NCBI GenBank assembly: GCA_036273455.1
Contig: DASUHP010000020.1
Span: forward strand, 1-11,942
Source: CAIYRG01 sp036273455
GTDB lineage: Bacteria; Pseudomonadota; Alphaproteobacteria; Micropepsales; Micropepsaceae
DNA length: 11,942 bases
Reading direction: 5' to 3'
Shown: piece after piece, positions 6,631-11,942 of the stretch
Layout: the number at the start of each line of letters is the position of its first letter
How positions within the stretch are numbered: the stretch's first letter is position 1
Notes under the pieces: generated by a model
The model's database searches: none
What the model was told of the DNA's origin: nothing
What the model saw: the letters and a program-made list of their open reading frames with translations, nothing else
Position numbers and translations under genes: made by a program

Positions 6631-7491
6631 ATGAAAGTTGGGGTTGTCGGAGTTGGTGAGATGGGCGCGGCAATCGCCGGACACCTCAAGCGCAAAGGTC
6701 ACGAAGTCTGCGCGTTTGACGTCAACCCCGCGCGTTTGCAGGCCGCGGCCGGGCAGGGCATCGCCACTGTCACCGGATTGGAAGACCTGGCGCCGTTCGG
6801 AGAATTATTCATGGCCATCGTCGCGACCGACGAGCAATCGCACGTCGTAACCGACACGCTGTCCCGCCGTGCAAACACCAATGCCTTGATTGCAGTGCTG
6901 GCGACCAACAGCCCCAACACAATGGTCGAGCTGGACAGGCTCTGCCGTGAACGCGGCAAACGCTTTATCGACGCACCTGTTGTGTACGGAGCATCCGGTG
7001 CGCGCGAGGGCACGCTGCTGTCCCTCTGCGGCGGCAGCGCAGTGGATGTGGAATTTGCGACGCCGGCGCTGATGGCCTATAGCCGCAAAGTCTTGCGCGT
7101 CGGGCCGGTCGGAGCCGGGCAACTCGCCAAGGCCTGCAACAATCTGCTTCATTGGGTGCATTGCGTCTCGAATTACGAGACATTGCTGCTGGCCAAACGC
7201 TTTGGCGTCGATGCCCAGCATATGCGCGAAGTGCTGCTCGAATGTCCGGCTTTCAATCTGACGCTCAAGCGCTGGGATACGACAAAGTTCACCTGGCAGG
7301 AGAAGGACATGGATGTCACCATGGACCTCGCGCAACAGGCCGGCCTCGTGCTGCCGCTGGCGGGCGTGACCGATCAGCTGGTAAAGCTGCTGTCGGCAAA
7401 AGATGTCAAAGCCCTGCTCTATGGTGAGGAGTGCAGCTATCTTGGGCGCGACATCAAGCCGATGAATGTTGAAGAGGGTGGGCTCGGCTGA
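6631..7491 (+). CDS. NAD(P)-dependent oxidoreductase, 3-hydroxyisobutyrate dehydrogenase-like family
   Basis: The 286-residue length is typical of the beta-hydroxyacid dehydrogenase family. The Rossmann domain opens with GVVGVGEMGAAIA (the GxGxMG nucleotide motif, 4-16). Asp30 in AFDVNPARL at the end of the second strand favours NAD over NADP. The substrate loop DAPVVYGASGAREGTL (114-129) replaces the usual DAPVSGG. The catalytic segment GAGQLAKACNN places the family lysine at Lys167 with Asn170-Asn171. The all-helical C-terminal half follows. Known members oxidise 3-hydroxyisobutyrate or reduce tartronate semialdehyde, succinic semialdehyde and similar 3-carbon or 4-carbon compounds, reversibly. 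Coming just after a ThDP lyase, the pairing recalls glyoxylate carboligase followed by tartronate semialdehyde reductase, but neither partner is close enough by eye to assign that pathway. The stop overlaps the next ATG (TGATG). Confidence 0.9.
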   Translation: MKVGVVGVGEMGAAIAGHLKRKGHEVCAFDVNPARLQAAAGQGIATVTGLEDLAPFGELFMAIVATDEQSHVVTDTLSRRANTNALIAVLATNSPNTMVELDRLCRERGKRFIDAPVVYGASGAREGTLLSLCGGSAVDVEFATPALMAYSRKVLRVGPVGAGQLAKACNNLLHWVHCVSNYETLLLAKRFGVDAQHMREVLLECPAFNLTLKRWDTTKFTWQEKDMDVTMDLAQQAGLVLPLAGVTDQLVKLLSAKDVKALLYGEECSYLGRDIKPMNVEEGGLG

Positions 7492-8096
7492 TGGCTGCGC
7501 AAAAAAAATCCTTGTGGTGCTACGCCATCGCCGGATGGTCGGGATTCTACGTCATGCTCGTGGAATTGCTGTCAGGGCGCCTGATCGCCCCATCATTCGG
7601 CAGCAGCATCTATGTCTGGGGCTCGGTCATCTTCGTTTTCATGCTGGGGCTTGCGATCGGCTATCTCTTCGGCGGGATTTTTTCGCGCTATTCGCCGAGC
7701 CTGCCGCGCCTTTGCTGCATTCTCGTCGCCTCTGCCATTGCCACGCTTCCGACACTGTTTTTCGGCACGCAGTTTCTCGATTTCATGTTCGATAATGTCA
7801 CCGATCCCCGTTTCGGATCATTGCTCACCTGCCTCGGCCTGTTCCTCGTGCCCACGATTTTCGCCGGCATGGTCTCGCCTTACGCCATCCGCATCCTCGT
7901 CCGGAATCGCGAGTCCTCCGGTCACGACGCGGGATATTTGTATTTTGTCTCGACGATCGGCAGCAGCGTCGGTACCTTGCTGACGGCGTTCTATTTCGTG
8001 CTTCTGTTTGAGGTGAACACCATACTTATGACCGCCATCGGCATTTCGGTCGCGCTGGGCGGCCTGGGTGCATTGACGAATTACAGGAAAGTCTGA
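7491..8096 (+). CDS. Six-helix membrane protein, like the N-terminal half of fused membrane/spermidine-synthase proteins
   Basis: The 201-residue protein starts at ATG 7491, sharing one base with the preceding stop. About six hydrophobic segments are visible, near residues 8-30, 40-65, 72-98, 108-135, 145-172 and 176-196. The pattern MLVELLSGRLIAPSFGSSIYVWGSVIFVFMLGLAIGY (split here: MLVELLSGRL, IAPSFGSS, then a glycine-rich second helix) and the later FAGMVSPYAIRIL and STIGSSVGT segments are typical of the membrane part of proteins annotated as fused MFS/spermidine synthase. Its TGA stop (8094-8096) is in the same frame as the next gene, which encodes the soluble half. The pair may thus be a natural two-gene form or a split fusion. 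Basic residues before helix 1 and after helix 6 suggest that both ends are cytoplasmic. Confidence 0.8.
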   Translation: MAAQKKSLWCYAIAGWSGFYVMLVELLSGRLIAPSFGSSIYVWGSVIFVFMLGLAIGYLFGGIFSRYSPSLPRLCCILVASAIATLPTLFFGTQFLDFMFDNVTDPRFGSLLTCLGLFLVPTIFAGMVSPYAIRILVRNRESSGHDAGYLYFVSTIGSSVGTLLTAFYFVLLFEVNTILMTAIGISVALGGLGALTNYRKV

Positions 8097-8099
8097 CCC

Positions 8100-9002
8100 G
8101 TGAAACGAATTCTGGCGATTGTCGCTGCATGTTGTGCGATCGGATTCATGTCCGCACCTGCCTCTGCGCAGCAATTGCTGCATCAGGAACGTTCCCTGTA
8201 CCGCAACATCTTCGTCACGCAGGACGGCGATGAGCGCTGCATGCTGTTCCGCTGGCCCCGGCCGCTCGGGCGCGAGTCCTGCCGGATGCTGCATCAGCCG
8301 GAAAAGCTGATCTTCGATTACACCCAGATGATGCTGGCCGGGCTCTATCTGGATCCCAACCCGAAACGTATACTGATCATCGGCGAGGGCGGCGGGACCA
8401 TTCCGACCGCGCTGCAGGAGATGTTTCCGGCGACCCAGATCGACCTTGTCGAACTGGACAAGGCGATCGACGGTGTTGCCCGCACCTATTTCGATTTCAA
8501 ACCCGGCCGGAACATGCATGTCTTCATCGAGGACGGCCGGGTTTACATCAAGCGCGCCACGGCGCAAAAGCCGAACTATGACCTCGTGATGCTCGACGCA
8601 TTCGACGCCGATTACATCCCCGAGCATATGCTGACCAAAGAATTCCTCGAGGAGGTTCGCGCCGATATGGCGCCCAGGGGCATAATCGTCGCCAACACAT
8701 TCTCCGACAGCGCACTCTATGACCATGAGTCCGCTACTTACCAGGCAGTGTTTGGGCCGTTCTTCAACCTCAAGCTGGCCAACCGGATCATTCTCGGCCG
8801 GGTTGGTGGAATTGCCCGGGATGACCTTGCCGATGCGCGGAAGAATGCCGCCGCATTGGAGCCTGTGCTGTCGCGGCGCGGTACGGGGTCGGACTTCCTG
8901 CTGCCGCTATTGAGCGCCAAAGTGGATTGGGATCCGAACTCGCGAATTTTGACGGATCAATATTCGCCATCGAATCTACTCAACGCGCTTCCACGCCGAT
9001 GA
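8100..9002 (+). CDS. Exported spermidine-synthase-like (aminopropyltransferase-fold) protein
   Basis: The 300-residue product starts at GTG 8100, 3 bases after the membrane gene stops and in the same frame; AGGA at 8084-8087 is a distant ribosome site. Residues 1-23 form a convincing signal peptide (MKRIL, hydrophobic core, ASA before QQ), or alternatively a seventh membrane helix. The Rossmann-like methyltransferase fold follows: IIGEGGGT (93-100), VELDKAI with Glu118 (117-123), EDGR with Asp145, and LDAFDADYIP (165-174), where Asp166 and Asp169 occupy the place of the DxxD active-site pair of spermidine synthase. The glycine loop is GEGGG rather than the GGGDGG of true polyamine enzymes, so the substrate may not be decarboxylated SAM. 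The function of such outer-facing relatives is unclear. The stop overlaps the start of cupin C (ATGA). Confidence 0.82.
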   Translation: MKRILAIVAACCAIGFMSAPASAQQLLHQERSLYRNIFVTQDGDERCMLFRWPRPLGRESCRMLHQPEKLIFDYTQMMLAGLYLDPNPKRILIIGEGGGTIPTALQEMFPATQIDLVELDKAIDGVARTYFDFKPGRNMHVFIEDGRVYIKRATAQKPNYDLVMLDAFDADYIPEHMLTKEFLEEVRADMAPRGIIVANTFSDSALYDHESATYQAVFGPFFNLKLANRIILGRVGGIARDDLADARKNAAALEPVLSRRGTGSDFLLPLLSAKVDWDPNSRILTDQYSPSNLLNALPRR

Positions 9003-9598
9003 CCGAACCGGTGGACGAGCCGCAGAATTCATCCGGCGAAACCACGCCGGGCACCGGCCACAACCGCGAAAAACCTGTTGTTTGGGAGCGGTGGCAGAAA
9101 AAGCGCACCTTCGTTCGCGCACTCGAAGGCACCTATAGCGAGCTGACGCGCAGCCTGCTCGATCAGCCGCGCGTGCTGTCATTCCGCGACAAGCTGTGGA
9201 AAGGCGGACCGCAGCATTACAGCAAGACCGGGATTACGCCCGGCTCGACGGCCGTCGGACAATCCATCGAAACGCATATCGAAGCTTACGGACCGGGTGC
9301 GTTCGGACAGAAGCATGGCCATTTGAACAGCGCAGTGTTTTTCGTCATACGCGGCCGCGGCTACGACATCCACGATGGCCGCCGCATCGACTGGAAAGCC
9401 GGCGACATCATGATTGTCGAGACCGGCTGCGTGCACCAGCACTTCAATGACGATCCGGAAGAAGAGGCGGTCCTGCTGGTGTTCAAGGCAAAGCCGCTGT
9501 TCCTCTTCATGCATCTGCTGTTCCAGAAGATGGTCCAATATCCGCCGACGACGCTTCTGGAAGGGCACGAGGATTGGCAGCCTCCGACAGATTTGTGA
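8999..9598 (+). CDS. Cupin C: paralogue of cupin A with a three-His metal site
   Basis: This gene encodes 199 residues from ATG 8999, which overlaps the previous stop as ATGA. A longer in-frame ATG at 8927 would run 25 codons into the preceding gene and is rejected. The N-terminal tail is disordered-looking and contains GTGHN, matching GPGHN in cupin A. It is followed by the shared block VVWERWQKKRTFVRALEGTY. Metal motif 1 has His106-Gly-His108 with Ala112 in place of glutamate; motif 2 has His146 and Asn150 (CVHQHFND). DGRRIDWKAGD and KAKPLFLFMHLLFQK are also shared. About two thirds of core residues are identical to cupin A by eye, so the two arose by duplication, yet they now sit at opposite ends of the operon. 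They may form a heteromeric enzyme or act on related substrates. Confidence 0.86.
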   Translation: MTEPVDEPQNSSGETTPGTGHNREKPVVWERWQKKRTFVRALEGTYSELTRSLLDQPRVLSFRDKLWKGGPQHYSKTGITPGSTAVGQSIETHIEAYGPGAFGQKHGHLNSAVFFVIRGRGYDIHDGRRIDWKAGDIMIVETGCVHQHFNDDPEEEAVLLVFKAKPLFLFMHLLFQKMVQYPPTTLLEGHEDWQPPTDL

Positions 9599-9641
9599 TT
9601 TCCTCCCACGCGTCCGGGGCAGGTGTTGAACGGAGTAACCA

Positions 9642-11081
9642 GTGGCGGTGATTGAATCGACCGCGGGCCAATTACCGGTCGCTGCAGGTCATACCCGGAG
9701 CGTTCAGGTCCGGCTTATTCAGTCGCTCGCCTGTGTCGGCGCGGGAGCGCTGATCTGGCTCGCGCCTTTGTCGGTCACCCCGCACATGCGGGCGGCGCTG
9801 GCGATCTCGGCGATGATGATCATCGCCTGGATGACGGAGGTCATGGAATACGCCTCCGCCGGTCTTGTCGGGCTTTTCCTGTTCTGGTTCTTCGGCATCG
9901 CCAAGCCAGACGTGGTTTTCAGCGGCTTTGTGAACGATGCGTCCTGGTTCTATATCGGCGCGGTGTTTCTCGGCACCATGGCGACCAAAACCGGGCTGCC
10001 GCTGCGCATCGCGGGCTTTGTCGTTGAGCGCGTCGGTCTCACCTATTCCCGGCTGCTGCTCGGCCTCGTGGTGATCAGCTTCCTGCTCACCTTCATCGTG
10101 CCGTCGGGCGTTGCGCGTGTCGTGATCATGGCGCCGATCTGTATCGGGATCATCGACCTGTTCGGCGTCGACAAGAACTCGAATATCGGCCGCGGCATGT
10201 TCCTGCTGGTGACTTATACCTGCGCGATCTTCGACAAGATGATCATTGCCGGAACCGGTGCGATCACCGCGCGCAACGTCATCGAGCGGATAGGCGCTGT
10301 CGAGATGACCTATTCCTGGTACCTGCTGGCGTTCTTGCCGTGTTCGCTCGCCACTATTTTGGTCGGATGGCGGCTGACGCTGTGGCTGTTTCCGCCTGAA
10401 GTGGCAGGGCTGGAGGGCCGCAAAAACGAGGTGCAGGCGCATTTCCGCAAAGCCGGTGCGTGGACGCCGGCGGCGACCAAAGCGTCGATTCTGGTTCTGC
10501 TGGCGCTTTCGCTTTGGTTGACCGACTGGTGGCACGGCATTTCGGCGGCGAAAGTCGCGTTCGGCGTCGGCCTGATCGGATTGCTGCCCTTTGTCGATGT
10601 GCTGAATGCGGAAGATTTCCGTAAAGCCAATATGTTGCCCTATTTCTTCGTCGCGGCGGCGCTCGGCATGAGTGAAGTCCTGCGCGACACCGGCGCGCTG
10701 AAACTGCTGACCGACACCTTCCTCGGCGGCATGCAGCCATTGTTGGCCAACCGCCTGGTCGCCGTGCCGGTGCTGTACTGGACGGCCTTCGTCTACCACT
10801 TCTTCACCGCGAGCGAGATCTCCATGCTCGCAACTTCGCTGCCGATCCTGATGCAATTCGCCAAGTCCCACGGCCTCGACGCGCTGTGGCTGGGGATGAT
10901 CTGGACTTTCTCGGCGGGTGGGAAGCTGTTCGCCTATCAGTCGGCGCCGCTGATTGTCGGTTACGCCTACGGGTATTTCCGGCACACCGACATGCTGAAA
11001 CTCGGCGCTTTGTTGACTTTAGTCGAATTCCTCGCGCTGCTCTTCTGCACCGGCTTGTTCTGGCCGTTGCTCGGATTCTGA
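9642..11081 (+). CDS. DASS/SLC13-type anion transporter (ArsB/NhaD superfamily permease)
   Basis: The 479-residue, strongly hydrophobic protein starts at GTG 9642, with GGAG at 9632-9635 and a 6-base spacer; 43 bases separate it from cupin C. It has about eleven to twelve helices in two related halves. The loop FIVPSGVARVVIMAPI (151-166) aligns with the PSNTAR signature of CitT/SodiT1-like dicarboxylate carriers, but Ser155-Gly156-Val157 replaces the Ser-Asn-Thr motif that binds carboxylate in DASS proteins. The second-half counterpart is HFFTASEISMLATSLPI at about 386-402. The hydrophilic loop at 250-285 separates the halves. It would be a secondary, ion-coupled or exchange carrier for an organic anion (or sulfonate-like compound), independent of the TTT importer in the same operon. 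The substrate is not assignable; the altered motif argues against a standard citrate or succinate carrier. Confidence 0.85.
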   Translation: MAVIESTAGQLPVAAGHTRSVQVRLIQSLACVGAGALIWLAPLSVTPHMRAALAISAMMIIAWMTEVMEYASAGLVGLFLFWFFGIAKPDVVFSGFVNDASWFYIGAVFLGTMATKTGLPLRIAGFVVERVGLTYSRLLLGLVVISFLLTFIVPSGVARVVIMAPICIGIIDLFGVDKNSNIGRGMFLLVTYTCAIFDKMIIAGTGAITARNVIERIGAVEMTYSWYLLAFLPCSLATILVGWRLTLWLFPPEVAGLEGRKNEVQAHFRKAGAWTPAATKASILVLLALSLWLTDWWHGISAAKVAFGVGLIGLLPFVDVLNAEDFRKANMLPYFFVAAALGMSEVLRDTGALKLLTDTFLGGMQPLLANRLVAVPVLYWTAFVYHFFTASEISMLATSLPILMQFAKSHGLDALWLGMIWTFSAGGKLFAYQSAPLIVGYAYGYFRHTDMLKLGALLTLVEFLALLFCTGLFWPLLGF

Positions 11082-11119
11082 TCGGCACCCGCTGCTTTAG
11101 CGCTTGACCATTTGCACGG

Positions 11120-11147
11120 ATAGGTGTAGGCCTATAGCCATAGGTGT
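11120..11147 (+). repeat. Direct repeat ATAGGTGT, 20-base period
   Basis: ATAGGTGT occurs at 11120-11127 and 11140-11147, exactly 20 bases apart, near two helical turns. The palindrome TAGGCCTA (11127-11134) overlaps the end of the first copy. The spacing would suit a dimeric DNA-binding protein, but no promoter is evident nearby. Confidence 0.55.
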
Positions 11148-11153
11148 TCGGCT

Positions 11154-11207
11154 TGGCTTTGCCCGCGACGGCGCACAGGTAGACGGGACGCTCCGAAGGC
11201 AAAACCA
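11154..11207 (-). repeat. Imperfect inverted repeat with long loop
   Basis: TGGCTTTGCC (11154-11163) faces GGCAAAACCA (11198-11207), with nine of ten positions complementary. The odd position is C/A on the plus-strand RNA but a G-U wobble on the minus-strand RNA. The loop is 34 bases. It could be a weak 3'-end structure for the minus-strand acetyltransferase transcript, though it lies about 170 bases past that gene. Confidence 0.35.
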
Positions 11208-11218
11208 TTGGAGGTGAA

Positions 11219-11248
11219 ATGTGTTTGCAGGCGGTTATGACCAGGTAA
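11219..11248 (+). other. Nine-codon open frame with strong Shine-Dalgarno
   Basis: GGAGG at 11210-11214 precedes ATG 11219 by 4 bases. The frame reads MCLQAVMTR and stops at TAA 11246-11248. No gene that it could lead or attenuate follows on the plus strand in this window. It may be a leader-like peptide, a gene remnant or chance. Confidence 0.25.
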
Positions 11249-11282
11249 ATGAACTGTAATGTTTACACCTGCCTGAACACTG

Positions 11283-11346
11283 GTGCAGTAGTGCAGTTGC
11301 AATTGCAATTCTCAGCCGTGGGCGCGTCTTAGCCTGGGGGTGCAGT
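11283..11346 (+). repeat. Three GTGCAGT heptamers
   Basis: GTGCAGT occurs at 11283-11289, 11291-11297 and 11340-11346. The first two are separated by one base (8-base period) and run into the palindrome at 11297. No function can be assigned. Confidence 0.45.
11297..11308. repeat. Perfect 12-base palindrome TTGCAATTGCAA
   Basis: TTGCAATTGCAA is identical to its inverse complement and is AT-rich compared with its surroundings. It could be an operator half-site pair or a short cruciform. It lies about 70 bases beyond the 3' end of the acetyltransferase gene, not upstream of a recognised promoter. Confidence 0.5.
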
Positions 11347-11375
11347 CCAGTTCCTGCAGCGGTTTGAATTCACAA

Positions 11376-11849
11376 TCAGGTCAGTTGAAGTTCCATAAAT
11401 ATGCTGGCGACCACGGACGATCGCGGCACGCCTTTGAATGATCCGAACGGCCCGCACGGCCGGAATCCGGAGCGGCTGTAGAAGCGAATAGCCGCCGCCG
11501 AATGCGCGCCGGTTTCGAGCCGGATCAGCTTCAGGCCCGATCCTCTTGCCTCGGTTATAAGCCGGTCGAGAATTGCATCGGCCACACCCCGGCCGCGCCA
11601 CTCGCGCTGCACATACATGCGTTTGACTTCCGCGGATTCCGGACCGATGGCGATGCCGCCGCAGCCGATCGCGGCGCCATAGAGGCGCGCGACAAAAAGC
11701 CGGATATCCGGCTGGAATATCGCATCGAGCCGCAAGCCGTGGCACTGGTCCGGTGTATAGAGTTGGGCTAACTCCTGATCGAGCTCCTCGATCAGCCGGC
11801 GCACATCGGCCGTAGCCGACGAAACCAATTCGACTGCAATCCTGCCCAT
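11376..11849 (-). CDS. GNAT family N-acetyltransferase
   Basis: The 157-residue protein is encoded on the minus strand, convergent with the operon. The GNAT fold is recognisable: IRLFVARLYGAAIGCGGIAI (strands 2-3, about 49-68), EVKRMYVQREWRGRGVADAIL (74-94) with the acetyl-CoA-binding R-G-R-G-V-A at 85-90, and LETGAHSAAAIRFYSRSGFR (111-130) with the usual asparagine-like/FY region, ending in PCGPFGSF and a terminal FMEL strand. ATG 11849 has no strong Shine-Dalgarno. A poor promoter-like pair (CTGCCA, 17 bases, TAGACT) can be seen upstream. The acceptor (small molecule, peptide or protein amine) cannot be predicted. Opposite orientation and the spacer suggest that it is independent of the cupin/TTT operon. 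Confidence 0.88.
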   Translation of the reverse strand: MGRIAVELVSSATADVRRLIEELDQELAQLYTPDQCHGLRLDAIFQPDIRLFVARLYGAAIGCGGIAIGPESAEVKRMYVQREWRGRGVADAILDRLITEARGSGLKLIRLETGAHSAAAIRFYSRSGFRPCGPFGSFKGVPRSSVVASIFMELQLT

Positions 11850-11942
11850 CGTAAATCCAGTCTACAGCAGTCAGCCGATGCTGGCAGCCCAGGCTCAGCC
11901 GCGATTTGAGTTTGTGCTTCGCCGTTCCAGCCGGTAGCCTCA

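Larger units (their letters stand above)
11082..11375. other. 294-base intergenic region between convergent genes
   Basis: No protein gene of useful length is supported here. It holds an 8-base direct repeat (11120-11147), an imperfect inverted repeat (11154-11207), a nine-codon open frame with a good ribosome site (11219-11248), repeated GTGCAGT heptamers (11283-11346) and a 12-base palindrome (11297-11308). No hairpin with a T-run is visible, so a conventional bidirectional terminator for the two convergent genes was not found. Confidence 0.6.

Noticed and set aside
7818..8726. Minus-strand open frame (302 codons) across the membrane/spermidine-synthase-like junction
   Set aside because: It spans two plus-strand genes with clear family features and has no recognisable motif of its own.
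8927..8998. Upstream extension of cupin C to ATG 8927
   Set aside because: It would overlap the preceding gene by 76 bases. ATG 8999 gives the usual ATGA overlap and an N-terminus comparable in length to cupin A.
9672..10985. Minus-strand open frame (437 codons) opposite the DASS transporter
   Set aside because: The composition is highly charged and repetitive (Arg, Gln, Asp, His) with no recognisable motif, and the plus strand encodes a clear multi-helix transporter.
10804..11208. Minus-strand frame running from the intergenic spacer into the DASS gene
   Set aside because: Most of it is antisense to the transporter. The 40 codons in the spacer match no family I recognise and have no good ribosome site.
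11850..11942. Partial minus-strand gene upstream of the acetyltransferase
   Set aside because: Some minus-strand frames stay open in these 93 bases, but none is recognisable and the stretch is too short to judge.

Overview
The window reads as a chromosomal catabolic and transport locus of a GC-rich alphaproteobacterium, most likely of the Hyphomicrobiales (Bradyrhizobium/Rhodopseudomonas/Xanthobacteraceae type). The basis is the strong GC preference at third codon positions, the use of GTG and TTG starts, and the presence of a tripartite tricarboxylate transporter (TTT) system, which such genomes carry in many copies. The genus cannot be fixed from the sequence alone.

Layout: eleven or twelve genes lie head to tail on the + strand from about base 104 to 11081, mostly with gaps under 50 bases or with short overlaps. 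They look like one long polycistronic unit. In order: a possible tail of an upstream gene (1-63); cupin A (110-706); cupin B (723-1280); a complete TTT set of periplasmic binding protein (TctC-like), large permease (TctA-like) and small permease (TctB-like) (1311-4317); a small helical protein with a very His-rich tail (4353-4754); a thiamine-diphosphate (ThDP) enzyme of the acetolactate synthase/benzoylformate decarboxylase superfamily (4770-6536); a 94-base spacer with two tight hairpins; a 3-hydroxyisobutyrate dehydrogenase-like oxidoreductase (6631-7491); a six-helix membrane protein and an exported spermidine-synthase-like protein, separated by a single in-frame TGA (7491-9002); cupin C, a close paralogue of cupin A (8999-9598); and a DASS/SLC13-type anion transporter (9642-11081). 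A 294-base spacer with short repeats and a palindrome follows. A convergent GNAT acetyltransferase gene lies on the minus strand (11376-11849).

How the genes may work together (inference): two unrelated carboxylate-type importers bring in an organic anion. A ThDP lyase/decarboxylase and an NAD-dependent hydroxyacid dehydrogenase process carbon-carbon bonds and the resulting aldehyde or hydroxyacid. The cupins, two of them with a three-histidine metal site like that of gentisate-type dioxygenases, could carry out an oxygenase or isomerase step. The His-rich protein could handle the metal. The substrate is not evident. The most unusual elements are the cupin A/C pair at opposite ends of the operon, the His-rich protein, and the split, apparently exported spermidine-synthase-like pair. 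I found no rRNA, tRNA, CRISPR array, insertion sequence or phage gene.
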